A stretch of 64,000 bases of DNA from Arcticibacter svalbardensis MN12-7 (GTDB taxonomy: Bacteria > Bacteroidota > Bacteroidia > Sphingobacteriales > Sphingobacteriaceae): NCBI RefSeq assembly GCF_000403135.1, contig NZ_AQPN01000049.1:20419-84418 (forward strand). Direction: 5' to 3'. Below, in pieces: positions 56,912-64,000 of the stretch (within the stretch, counting starts at the first letter, position 1; every line of letters starts with the position of its first letter). Position numbers and translations under genes: made by a program. The notes below the pieces were generated by a model. That model saw only the letters and a list, made by a program, of their open reading frames with translations. It had not been told where the DNA came from and did not search any database.

Positions 56912-57277
56912 TTTTACTGTAATTCTGAATAATTATACATTTTACAGCAATTCATATCCGTTATATATATTTTACCGAAAATAAGTTCTCTATACAACCT
57001 ATTGGGAAGTTCTTTAGTATGTATTGCGATAGTATCAATGTCCTGGATTATTTTTAGCAATCTATAATGCTTCTGCAAACTCTTCATTAAGCCTAGCCTT
57101 TTCCCAATGTGCTTAATTTATTAAATACTGTCGGAATAAAGTTAGCAAATGGTGCTGTGATAAAGTTAGCAAATGATGTTAAATAGACACAGAAATCATC
57201 TCGGTCTACTTATGATAGATTTTGCATTACAAATCCTGATGCACTGGAAACTGGGAGTATTTTTTGATACTCGAATC
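56912..57277. other. Intergenic region with IS21-like end
   Basis: About 366 bases without a gene. The left half is AT-rich with no recognised signal. The right half carries the tandem repeats described separately, which look like the end of an IS21-family element, but no transposase gene is nearby. Confidence 0.5.
57129..57178. mobile_element. Orphan IS21-family-like terminal region with tandem repeats
   Basis: TGTCGG at 57129 is followed by two direct copies of ATAAAGTTAGCAAATG(G/A)TG at 57136-57154 and 57160-57178, 24 bases apart. A TG terminus with tandem repeats of about 20 bases is characteristic of IS21-family ends, where the transposase IstA binds. No istA or istB gene is present, so this would be a solitary scar. 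The identification is from pattern memory. Confidence 0.5.
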
Positions 57278-57844
57278 TCACGCTCGCGCATAATGTAACC
57301 CCACTACTCCGCTTTTTAATGATGTTGCTTTTACTAACTTAAGATTGGTTTTGTTTTTTATGTCCTGATATACAGGAATACCACTTCCCAACAGTACCGG
57401 GTTAAGCGTAAGCTGGTATTCATCAATTAAATCAAGCTCCATAAACGAATGCGCCAGTCCGGGACTGCCAAATATCACAAGGTCTTTCCCCGGTTGTTGT
57501 TTAAGCTTATATATTTCTTCTGCAATGTTATCATTTATAACTATAGTGTTATTCCACTCTGCTTTTTTCATGGTTTTGGAAAACACAATTTTGGTTGCTT
57601 TATCTACCCATTGGGCATGTGCCTTATCACGTTCGCTTGCATCGCTATTATCGAGCACTGTAGGCCAGTAACTTACCATCAATTCATAGGTTACCCGTCC
57701 ATATACAGGAGAACCAACAGTAGCCACTATTCCGTCAGCATAATGCTGCAATTCACTGTCATAAGAAATCCAATCCAGCCCGCCGTTTGCATCTGCGGCA
57801 AAACCATCGAGCGATACGTGCATAAATAAAACCAGCTTTCTCAT
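57278..57844 (-). CDS. Dihydrofolate reductase-family protein (RibD C-terminal domain type)
   Basis: A 188-residue protein with the RibD_C/DHFR-like fold: MRKLVLFMHVSLDGFAADA at the N-terminus, VGSPVYGRVTYELMVSYWP and KDLVIFGSPGLAHSFMELDL with the nucleotide-binding Gly residues, then LIDEYQLTLNPVLLGSG. Members reduce pterin- or pyrimidine-like substrates with NAD(P)H; most stand-alone copies are uncharacterised. It is monocistronic. Confidence 0.9.
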   Translation of the reverse strand: MRKLVLFMHVSLDGFAADANGGLDWISYDSELQHYADGIVATVGSPVYGRVTYELMVSYWPTVLDNSDASERDKAHAQWVDKATKIVFSKTMKKAEWNNTIVINDNIAEEIYKLKQQPGKDLVIFGSPGLAHSFMELDLIDEYQLTLNPVLLGSGIPVYQDIKNKTNLKLVKATSLKSGVVGLHYARA

Positions 57845-58092
57845 AGTAGTATTTAATTGTTATCTATATTGTTAGTAAGATTCGTTTTTTATTGCTTCCT
57901 TCATAAAGATATTACTGGCTAGCATCCCCATGTCCAGTACTTAGAATTCTTCCTATCTACCTGATCGATAATGAAAGTTAGCGAAAAAATATAATGGTCC
58001 AAAACCAGTTCTATCATTTTTAATATACAGGTGGTGCTTTGATTAATTAAGAATGCATGATGAACCGCTTTAATTTACTTCTTTCAAGTATA

Positions 58093-58266
58093 TCATATAA
58101 GATTATTTTCCATAGGTGATTTTTTAAAATGCCAATGGATGGTGCCTTTATCCTTATCTTCAGTCAGTAAAATTTTAGCCCTTCTAAATTCCTCACTTAA
58201 CGCATCAGGTAACGCTTTCACGGCCTGCTCCCAAATCTCCAACACTTCCAAAATAATATAATTCAT
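58093..58266 (-). CDS. Small hypothetical protein (57 residues)
   Basis: An open frame from the ATG at 58266 (MNYIILEVLEIWEQAVKAL); a TTG 11 codons earlier is the only other option. The protein is charged and helix-prone (ALPDALSEEFRRAKILLTED, then DKGTIHWHFKKS). No family is recognised. It could be the C-terminal fragment of a larger lost protein. It is given low confidence because no ribosome-binding site or homologue could be checked. Confidence 0.35.
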   Translation of the reverse strand: MNYIILEVLEIWEQAVKALPDALSEEFRRAKILLTEDKDKGTIHWHFKKSPMENNLI

Positions 58267-58385
58267 AAAGAAACTTAAGGAATAGTTAACCCTTTTCAAA
58301 GGAACACGGTTTGTTAGTTATTGAAACCAATACCAATTATGAGTAAACTTCCCGTCATAATTTTTCGAAAAAAATTCAAATATAC

Positions 58386-58431
58386 TTGCGCAACTCAAAA
58401 GTTGCACATATATTTGCAACCTTAAGGTTGC
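58386..58431 (+). promoter_or_regulatory. ArsR-operon promoter with two palindromic operators
   Basis: A -33 TTG (58386-58388) lies 20 bases before a -7 TATATTTG (58409-58416), matching the Bacteroidota promoter rule. Between them is an inverted repeat GCAACT-CAAA-AGTTGC (58390-58405). Overlapping the last -7 base and the probable transcription start is a perfect palindrome GCAACCTTAAGGTTGC (58416-58431). These are expected binding sites of the ArsR repressor 18 bases downstream. Confidence 0.8.
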
Positions 58432-58448
58432 GCAGTTAATAATCAAGA

Positions 58449-58769
58449 ATGAAACAAGATATATTCCAGGCCATATCAGACCCAACACGCCGGGCTATTT
58501 TAACGTTAATCGCTATCCAGGCATTAACACCAAACGCAATGGCGGAAAAATTTGATATGACCCGCCAAGCAGTATCAAAACATATTAAAGTATTGCAAGA
58601 ATGCGAATTGATTAAACCTGAGCAGAGCGGTAGGGAGATATATTATCACTTTAATGCGAAGAAAATGCAAGAATTTGACAATTGGTTAGCCCAATTCAGG
58701 CAAAACTGGGAAATTCAATTTAATCAACTTGATGATCTATTATCAACAATTAAAGAACAGAAAAAATGA
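58449..58769 (+). CDS. ArsR/SmtB-family winged-helix repressor
   Basis: A 106-residue regulator with the DNA-binding winged helix intact: [17 protein letters not shown] at the N-terminus and [19 protein letters not shown] as the recognition helix. No metal-binding Cys motif is seen, so it belongs to the SdpR/AHSA1-linked class rather than the metal sensors. Two palindromes occupy its own promoter, implying autorepression. Its stop overlaps the next start by 4 bases (ATGA), so it is translationally coupled to the AHSA1 gene. Confidence 0.94.
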   Translation: MKQDIFQAISDPTRRAILTLIAIQALTPNAMAEKFDMTRQAVSKHIKVLQECELIKPEQSGREIYYHFNAKKMQEFDNWLAQFRQNWEIQFNQLDDLLSTIKEQKK

Positions 58770-59266
58770 ACAACGATTTGCTATTTGATTTTAATGTTGA
58801 CAAACCAGCGAAAACGGTATTGATAACCAGAGAATTTAATGCCGGTCTTTCTTTAGTATGGGATGCTTTTACTAAGCCAGAACTACTGGACCAATGGGGA
58901 GCGCCTGCACCAATGCGCGCCAAAACTAAGTATATGGATTTCAAAATTGGAGGGCAAAGATTTTATGCGATGATAAGTCCCGACGGACAAGAGCGTTGGT
59001 CAATTCAGAGATATACATCCATTACTCCGAAAATAAATTTTAAAATGTATAACTCTTTTGCAGACAAAGACGAAAATCCAGAATTGCCTGGTTCTGAATG
59101 GGATTATATTTTCAGCGAACAAAATGGCAAAACAAAAGTGAGTATCACCATTTTTAATGAATCGTTTGAACGAATGGAAAAATTATTGGAAGGCTTTAAA
59201 ATCGGGTTTACCATAACATTAAAGAACCTGGAAAATCTGTTAACAGCCTTATCGCAGAAATTATAA
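58766..59266 (+). CDS. SRPBCC / AHSA1-domain protein
   Basis: A 166-residue START-like (SRPBCC) protein. The AHSA1 signature is clear: [30 protein letters not shown], and the C-terminal [19 protein letters not shown] segment. These proteins bind hydrophobic ligands in a deep cavity. They commonly sit beside an ArsR repressor, where they may bind the inducing compound. It overlaps arsR by 4 bases and is followed 79 bases later by the VOC gene. The ligand is unknown. Confidence 0.92.
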   Translation: MNNDLLFDFNVDKPAKTVLITREFNAGLSLVWDAFTKPELLDQWGAPAPMRAKTKYMDFKIGGQRFYAMISPDGQERWSIQRYTSITPKINFKMYNSFADKDENPELPGSEWDYIFSEQNGKTKVSITIFNESFERMEKLLEGFKIGFTITLKNLENLLTALSQKL

Positions 59267-59345
59267 AAAGCAAATTATCAATCACATTGACAACGATAAT
59301 ACTGAATAGCGTGATCAGAAAAATTAAAATCTTAAATATAAAGTT

Positions 59346-59786
59346 ATGAGAACAATCAACCCCTGGATCAACTTTAATGGAAATGCTGAAGAAGCATTCA
59401 CTTTTTACAAATCAGTTTTTGGCGGAGATTTCGCAAAGGTCATTCGTTTCAAAGACCTATCAAGCCCTGAATTTCCGGTAGAAGAAAACGAAGCAAATAA
59501 AATAATGACCATTGTTTTGCCTATAGGAAAACACAATGTGTTAATAGCCAATGATGTTCCGGAAGTTATGGGCCGCGTAAACGAAAACGAAAACAGATCT
59601 AAAATATCAATTAGTGCCGAAAGTCGTGAAGAAGCAGACAAAGTTTTTAACGGACTATCAGCAGGCGGAAATATTGAAGGGCCAATTGGTGACAGTCCTT
59701 GGGGTACATACGCTGGAATGTTTAGAGACAAATATGGCATTGAATGGATTGTGGAATATGACCCAAATTATAACGGACTAATTTAA
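59346..59786 (+). CDS. VOC-family protein, PhnB / glyoxalase-like
   Basis: A 146-residue single-domain VOC protein. INFNGNAEEAFTFYKSVFGG, PIGKHNVLIANDVPEVMG and AGMFRDKYGIEWIVEY mark the PhnB-like group. It resembles the protein encoded at 36142. The ArsR-AHSA1-VOC order is a common small cassette in Bacteroidota and other phyla, so it is likely co-expressed with its neighbours. Its substrate is unknown. Confidence 0.92.
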   Translation: MRTINPWINFNGNAEEAFTFYKSVFGGDFAKVIRFKDLSSPEFPVEENEANKIMTIVLPIGKHNVLIANDVPEVMGRVNENENRSKISISAESREEADKVFNGLSAGGNIEGPIGDSPWGTYAGMFRDKYGIEWIVEYDPNYNGLI

Positions 59787-59891
59787 CCGAAAAAAAAGCG
59801 GCCCCTCATATGGCTCAGATAGCATCTTTGAGAATAGATTTAGCCGTGAGGTGCTTGTCAACAACAAAATGGAAAGTATCGATGTATTACG

Positions 59892-59928
59892 AAAAAAGGC
59901 CTGTTTCTAAGCGAAAAAGACCTTTTTT
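59892..59928 (-). terminator. Terminator downstream of the truncated tRNA
   Basis: On the minus strand AAAAAAGG and CCTTTTTT flank a further imperfect stem with a GCTTA loop, ending in a T-run. It starts directly after the tRNA 3' end, as expected for the terminator of an intact tRNA gene. Confidence 0.7.
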
Positions 59929-59930
59929 TT

Positions 59931-59966
59931 GTGGTACCACCTGGATTAGAACCAGGGACACAAGGA
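59931..59966 (-). tRNA. 3' fragment of a tRNA gene (probably tRNA-Phe), truncated
   Basis: Read on the minus strand, TCCTTGTGTCCCTGG gives part of the anticodon stem and variable region, then a 5-bp T-stem (CCTGG / CCAGG) around the loop TTCTAAT, then the acceptor 3' strand TGGTACC and A. The loop has T where tRNAs have a purine after TTC. The anticodon, D-arm and 5' acceptor strand are absent: upstream sequence is unrelated AT-rich DNA. Similarity to the tRNA-Phe 3' half is from memory. A partial tRNA of this kind is often left by an integrated element. Confidence 0.65.
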
Positions 59967-60127
59967 ATGTAATATTTATAATCAACTTTAGAAAGCTGTT
60001 TATAAATATTAAATGAAGGACTCCTCATATATAAGTTTTATCAGCATATTCAGCCGCAATTCATTTATATAACAATCTTAAATTTATATCGTAGCAATAA
60101 TTAAGATTTGTTCAACGGGAATAATTG

Positions 60128-60170
60128 AAAATAATGGCCAGTGTACCAAGTATACACCAGCCATTATTTT
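60128..60170. terminator. Terminator after fucI
   Basis: The arms AAAATAATGGC (60128-60138) and GCCATTATTTT (60160-60170) are perfect inverses, with an inner GTGTA/TACAC stem. It lies 44 bases beyond the fucI stop on the minus strand. Confidence 0.85.
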
Positions 60171-60213
60171 TGAAATGTTTCAGTTGTAAATTTTGCAAAC
60201 TTGTTCCTTGCAA

Positions 60214-62019
60214 TTATTTATAGAGAGGTCCATAATTGGCACAAGAACGGTAATCTTGAGCTTCCTTATCTGATCCAAAGGCACTCCAACTACTCGGTCT
60301 AAAGATTTTTTCTTCATCCACATTATGCATGCAAACAGGAATCCTTAACATAGAAGCAAGGGTAATAAGATCCGCACCGATGTGACCGTAACTTGCTGAG
60401 CAATGATTGGCACCCCAGGCAGCCATTACCGAATATACATCAGTAAACGACCCTTTACCGTTCAAAATAGGCGCAAACCAGGTAGTAGGCCAAGTTTTAT
60501 CTGTGCGATTATCAATTACTTCGTGGACCTCCGCTGGTAATTCAACACTAAACCCTTCAGCTATTTGTAAAACCGGACCAATACCCGCAACTAGATTAAT
60601 TCTAGACATCGTCATAGGCATACCTCCTTTTGAAAGGTAATTTGATGAGTAACCTCCTCCTCTAAAATACTCAGCACTAGCAGAATACCAAGTTGTAACT
60701 TCAAGACATTTTTGGGCTTCACTCTCTTCAATTTCCCAATAAGGTTTCATGGCTGGTTTCCCGTCTAACATTTCCTGACCAGTACCGTCAAGAGTGGCAG
60801 AACCAGAATTGATAAGATGAATAATACCATTTTCAGCCAGTCCGGATAAGGAATATCCGGTTACTCTTTTAACAGATTCAGGACTCCAATAAGTTCTGAC
60901 ATCAGCAAATATCTGGGCAGTGTTGGTAAGTAAATGTCCAAAAAGCATGACTACCGCATTAAGGGAATCATTTTCAGTTGCCACAAGGTAAGGCTGGCGG
61001 ATTCCGTTCCAGTCGAAGGAAGAGTTTAGTATTGCTTCCAAAAAGTCTCCGTTGGGAAAATGATCGGTCCATTGCCTTTGACCTTGAAAACCAGAAATTA
61101 TAGCGTTATGACCTAATGCTTCCTCTCCAAAACCAAGATCGTCAAGAACTGGATTACCAACCATAAGATCTCGAGCAATGATGGTCATTTTTATAACAAA
61201 CTCCCAATTTTCATCCTTCTTTTGTCTTGATTGCTGCAATTCTAAAGGATTGAAGTCAAAACCTTCCTTGCAATACTTTTTCACCCATATTAAAGCTTTT
61301 TCATATTCCTTTCGATCAAAGATATTCTCATCAATTCTTCTTGTAATTTCTGTCATATCAACATACTCGTTGCGCATGCCCAGATAATTTTTAAAGAAAT
61401 GATCATCTACAATACTACCAGCAATTCCCATAGAAACAGAACCGATAGATAGGTACGATTTGCCCTTCATGGTAGCTATTGCTAAACCTGCTTTCGCGAA
61501 ACGTATCAGCTTTTCACCAATATCGCTAGGAATATTATTATCTCCCATATCCTGAACTTCGTGTCCGTAAATGCCGAATGCTGGAAGGCCTTTCTGAGTA
61601 TGACCAGCAAGTGCTGCCGCAAGATAAACTGCTCCAGGCCTTTCAGTTCCATTGAACCCCCATATTGCTTTGGGCATAAAAGGATCCATATCAATCGTTT
61701 CACTGCCATAACACCAGCATGGTGTAACTGTTAATGACACTGCTACTCCATTAAGTTTAAACTTCTCGGCAGCCATTGCAGCTTCTGCTACTCCACCTAT
61801 ACAAGAATCAGCTATTATACACTCTACTGAAGTGCCATCGGCATGCTTAAGATTTTCTGTAAGATACTTAGCAGCATTTAATGCCATTTGCATGGTTTGA
61901 GCCTCTAAAGACTCCCTTACACCTTTTCTCCTCCCATCAATGGTTGGTCGGATTCCGATCTTAGGGTTACTTCCTTTTAAACGATTTACTGGTTCATTTT
62001 TAAAAAAATCCTTGTTCAT
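60214..62019 (-). CDS. fucI: L-fucose isomerase
   Basis: A 601-residue FucI-type isomerase, close to the usual 590. Recognisable parts are [20 protein letters not shown] near the N-terminus, [33 protein letters not shown], and the C-terminal [20 protein letters not shown]. FucI converts L-fucose to L-fuculose (and often D-arabinose to D-ribulose) in the cytoplasm using manganese. It is the last gene of a leftward operon behind a FGGY kinase and a RhaD-type aldolase, with a 33-base gap to the kinase. Confidence 0.95.
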   Translation of the reverse strand: MNKDFFKNEPVNRLKGSNPKIGIRPTIDGRRKGVRESLEAQTMQMALNAAKYLTENLKHADGTSVECIIADSCIGGVAEAAMAAEKFKLNGVAVSLTVTPCWCYGSETIDMDPFMPKAIWGFNGTERPGAVYLAAALAGHTQKGLPAFGIYGHEVQDMGDNNIPSDIGEKLIRFAKAGLAIATMKGKSYLSIGSVSMGIAGSIVDDHFFKNYLGMRNEYVDMTEITRRIDENIFDRKEYEKALIWVKKYCKEGFDFNPLELQQSRQKKDENWEFVIKMTIIARDLMVGNPVLDDLGFGEEALGHNAIISGFQGQRQWTDHFPNGDFLEAILNSSFDWNGIRQPYLVATENDSLNAVVMLFGHLLTNTAQIFADVRTYWSPESVKRVTGYSLSGLAENGIIHLINSGSATLDGTGQEMLDGKPAMKPYWEIEESEAQKCLEVTTWYSASAEYFRGGGYSSNYLSKGGMPMTMSRINLVAGIGPVLQIAEGFSVELPAEVHEVIDNRTDKTWPTTWFAPILNGKGSFTDVYSVMAAWGANHCSASYGHIGADLITLASMLRIPVCMHNVDEEKIFRPSSWSAFGSDKEAQDYRSCANYGPLYK

Positions 62020-62052
62020 ATTAGTTTAGTTAAAATTAGTTGATTTAAATTC

Positions 62053-63549
62053 TTATGATAAAGGGGGGAGATCTTGTTCTATAAGAACACTGATCACTTT
62101 ATAACGATTATAAGCTTGATCCCATGTAAGAGTGTCAACTGGTTGATAGACTTTAATGTCTGTTGAATTTGCAATAATTTGTCTCATTTCACCAAGAGAC
62201 TGAACATACCCTAATCCAAGAGCCTGAACCATGATATTACCAGCCGCACTTCCTTCAGCCAGTCCAGTTTTAACAGTTTTTGTAGTAGCATTTGATGTAT
62301 ACTGGCATAATAACTGATTATTTATACCACCTCCTGTAATATATATTTCATTAATTGACCTACCCGTAATTTCAATGATCTGCTCCATAGTTTCTTTATA
62401 CTTTAAAGCCAGTGATTCAATAATTATTCTTGTAAATTCACCCGGACTAATTGGAATTTGCTGTCCAGTTTTCAAACAATATTGAACAATTGCTTCAGAC
62501 ATATCCGGTGGATTTAAAAAAGAAGGATCATCTATGTCAATTATCGACAAAAACGCAGGAGCAACTTCGGCCATTTCAATTAGCTGCTGATAAGAGAGTG
62601 AGTTATTACAGCAACTTTTTTTAAATTGTTGCAAGAGCCAAAGCCCCATATGGTTCTTAAGAATATTAAAAGTATCACCCACTCCACTTTCATTAGTGAA
62701 ATTCATACTCAGAGTTTTTTCAGAGAGCAGTGGAATTGGAGACTCAACACCCATCAAAGACCAAGTACCCGAACTTATAAAGGCCCAGTTATCACCCGAA
62801 GCAGGAATAGCTGCTATTGCTGAATTGGTATCATGCGTAGCAACCGCAACCACCGGAATTTTTTTACTAAAAGTGATCCGGCATATCTCATCTTCCAATA
62901 CACCTATTATCGATCCCGGCTCAACAATTTTCGGCATAATGGCTGAAGGAATTCCTAAAGCACTAAATAGTTCCTCTTCCCAGCATTTCTTTTTAGGGTT
63001 ATATAACTGTGTTGTACTGGCAAAGGAGGTATCAGTCCGCTTTTCACCAGTCAAAAAATATGCGAGAAGATCAGGTATAAAAAGGAGATTGGCAGCTCCA
63101 TCTAAAAGTTCTACATGTTGTTTTTTTGCAGCATATAACTGAAAAAGGGTATTATAAGGAGCAAAAAGAGTCCCTGTTAATTCATATATCCTTTCTTTCG
63201 AAAAAGATGAAGTAAATTCCTCGATAGCATTTGCAGTACGAGAATCTCTATAGGCATAAGGAAGTCCTAAAAGTGTACCGTCTTTTGTAAGTAATCCAAA
63301 ATCAACGCCCCATGTATCAATACCAATGGATTCGGGCTGTACCTGCTCCTGTTTTACACAGATCTCAATACCTTTTATGATTTCATCGTACAAATGCCCA
63401 ATATTCCAGTAATACTTATTCCGAATATGTAACATTCCATTACAAAAGCGATGAATTTCTTTAAGGTCAAGTCTATTCGAATTAAGAGTTCCTAAGATCA
63501 GGCGACCGCTTTCGGCACCAAGATCAATAGCTAAAAAGTGATGCTTCAT
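62053..63549 (-). CDS. FGGY-family kinase, rhamnulokinase / fuculokinase type
   Basis: A 498-residue FGGY kinase. The start HHFLAIDLGAESGRLILG and the segment GIDTWGVDFGLLTKDG are typical of the RhaB group; HDTNSAIAAIPASG and FISSGTWSLMGVE with TGGGINNQLLCQY complete the ATP site. It phosphorylates L-rhamnulose or L-fuculose at O1. The fucI neighbour favours L-fuculose, the RhaD-type aldolase favours rhamnulose; enzymes of this group often accept both. It begins 5 bases after the aldolase stop. Confidence 0.88.
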   Translation of the reverse strand: MKHHFLAIDLGAESGRLILGTLNSNRLDLKEIHRFCNGMLHIRNKYYWNIGHLYDEIIKGIEICVKQEQVQPESIGIDTWGVDFGLLTKDGTLLGLPYAYRDSRTANAIEEFTSSFSKERIYELTGTLFAPYNTLFQLYAAKKQHVELLDGAANLLFIPDLLAYFLTGEKRTDTSFASTTQLYNPKKKCWEEELFSALGIPSAIMPKIVEPGSIIGVLEDEICRITFSKKIPVVAVATHDTNSAIAAIPASGDNWAFISSGTWSLMGVESPIPLLSEKTLSMNFTNESGVGDTFNILKNHMGLWLLQQFKKSCCNNSLSYQQLIEMAEVAPAFLSIIDIDDPSFLNPPDMSEAIVQYCLKTGQQIPISPGEFTRIIIESLALKYKETMEQIIEITGRSINEIYITGGGINNQLLCQYTSNATTKTVKTGLAEGSAAGNIMVQALGLGYVQSLGEMRQIIANSTDIKVYQPVDTLTWDQAYNRYKVISVLIEQDLPPLS

Positions 63550-63554
63550 ACATT

Positions 63555-64000
63555 TTAAATAAAAATCTCAAGACCTTTCATTTCTTCTTCTGTCAGGCCT
63601 TCAGGAATAAAGCCAGCCTGAAGACATTTCATATAGATCAATACTCCTTTATTGGCCACATCCAGGTAATCAAAAGCTTCATGCGCATCTACACCTGTAG
63701 CCAAAGCACCATGTTTGCCCCACAAAATAACGTCCCTATACTTCAGGCCATTAATAGTAAGATTAGCAAGAGCTTCGCTTCCAGGAAGTTCATAAGGTGT
63801 AATACAGATCCCCCGAGGAATAAACACCCTGGTTTCAGGAAGCATGCTCCATACCGCTTTGTTCAATGCATCCTCATCATGGCCAAATACATGATGATGA
63901 GATATGGCAATAAGTTCTATGGGATGAGTGTGAATCACACAGCGATGATTGTTTTGTGTTATTTCATTAAATAAGTGAATGCTTAGATGAGAAATAAATT
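63555..64000 (-). CDS. rhaD: RhaD-type class II aldolase (rhamnulose/fuculose-1-phosphate aldolase), truncated by window edge
   Basis: The frame is open to base 64000, so the start lies beyond the window; about 147 residues are visible. The zinc ligand motif HTHPIELIAIS is present, followed by PRGICITPYELPGSEAL, WGKHGALATG with the third His, and a C-terminal GLTEEEMKGL, which resembles the end of RhaD. Class II aldolases split the 1-phosphate into dihydroxyacetone phosphate and L-lactaldehyde. It heads the visible part of the operon with the kinase and FucI. Confidence 0.88.
   Translation of the reverse strand, partial: FISHLSIHLFNEITQNNHRCVIHTHPIELIAISHHHVFGHDEDALNKAVWSMLPETRVFIPRGICITPYELPGSEALANLTINGLKYRDVILWGKHGALATGVDAHEAFDYLDVANKGVLIYMKCLQAGFIPEGLTEEEMKGLEIFI

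Larger units (their letters stand above)
59787..60213. other. Intergenic region with tRNA scar and two terminators
   Basis: About 427 bases between convergent operons. It contains the truncated tRNA and its terminator at 59892-59966 and the fucI terminator at 60128-60170. The remainder is AT-rich and shows nothing else. An open frame at 59810-60016 overlaps the tRNA scar and is not considered a gene. Confidence 0.6.

Noticed and set aside
59810..60016. Rightward open frame of 68 codons
   Set aside because: It runs through the tRNA terminator and tRNA fragment, which explain the sequence better.
1..64000. CRISPR array, prophage or defence island
   Set aside because: No regularly spaced repeats, cas genes, phage structural genes, integrases or restriction genes were seen.

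Overview
The window looks like a chromosomal segment of a Bacteroidota bacterium, most likely Sphingobacteriaceae and close to Pedobacter. The reasons are AT-rich DNA, two SusC/SusD loci, FecR/ECF-sigma control, TAnnTTTG promoter boxes, many secreted glycan-active lipoproteins, and families typical of that group. The genus is an inference. There is no CRISPR array, prophage, complete insertion sequence, rRNA or intact tRNA.

Layout. 1-8.2 kb: the 3' part of a PBP4-type carboxypeptidase, a CLC-type antiporter with fluoride-clade motifs, a small EamA transporter, a DUF2059 protein and an unrecognised 321-residue protein. A fabF-like synthase, a convergent TetR regulator and an alpha/beta hydrolase follow; near-identical palindromes lie upstream of fabF and of tetR. 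8.3-21.5 kb: a polysaccharide utilisation locus (PUL 1) read leftward: ECF sigma factor, FecR anti-sigma, SusC with an STN signalling domain, SusD, two lipoproteins, GH28 polygalacturonase-like enzyme and a beta-helix protein, ending at a wrecked sulfatase gene. The enzymes point to a pectic or other uronate-rich polymer. 21.7-37.2 kb: mixed metabolic genes, including an SDR, a GlcG-like protein, a solitary PL8 lyase, methionine aminopeptidase, an O-acetyltransferase, RlmF, an LLM oxidoreductase, a gluconate kinase beside a broken gluconate permease, an esterase, a ThuA protein, GH13, and a Crp-VOC-DinB group.

37.3-48.8 kb: PUL 2, again read leftward: SusR-like regulator, SusC, SusD, GH30, a surface glycan-binding lipoprotein and GH3. 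Enzymes and gene order match the beta-1,6-glucan locus described in Bacteroides thetaiotaomicron. 48.9-57.9 kb: MFS transporter, SGNH hydrolase, PhoD phosphatase, an overlapping DUF2339/DUF3999 pair, a chimeric permease remnant, an orphan IS21-like end and a RibD-like reductase. 58-60 kb: an ArsR-AHSA1-VOC cassette with a clear promoter/operator, then a 3' tRNA fragment with its terminator. 60.2-64 kb: a 6-deoxyhexose operon (RhaD-type aldolase, RhaB-type kinase, L-fucose isomerase) running off the right edge.

A recurring theme is decay by internal deletion. The sulfatase, a UbiE-type methyltransferase and a GntP permease each keep recognisable ends but lack the middle or part of it, and an FtsX-type permease start is fused to an unrelated tail. 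Together with the IS end and the tRNA scar, this suggests past rearrangement. I did not find a clearly new multi-gene defence or mobile system. The most original signals are the twin TetR operators, the CLC-F motifs, the deletion scars and the tRNA/IS scars.
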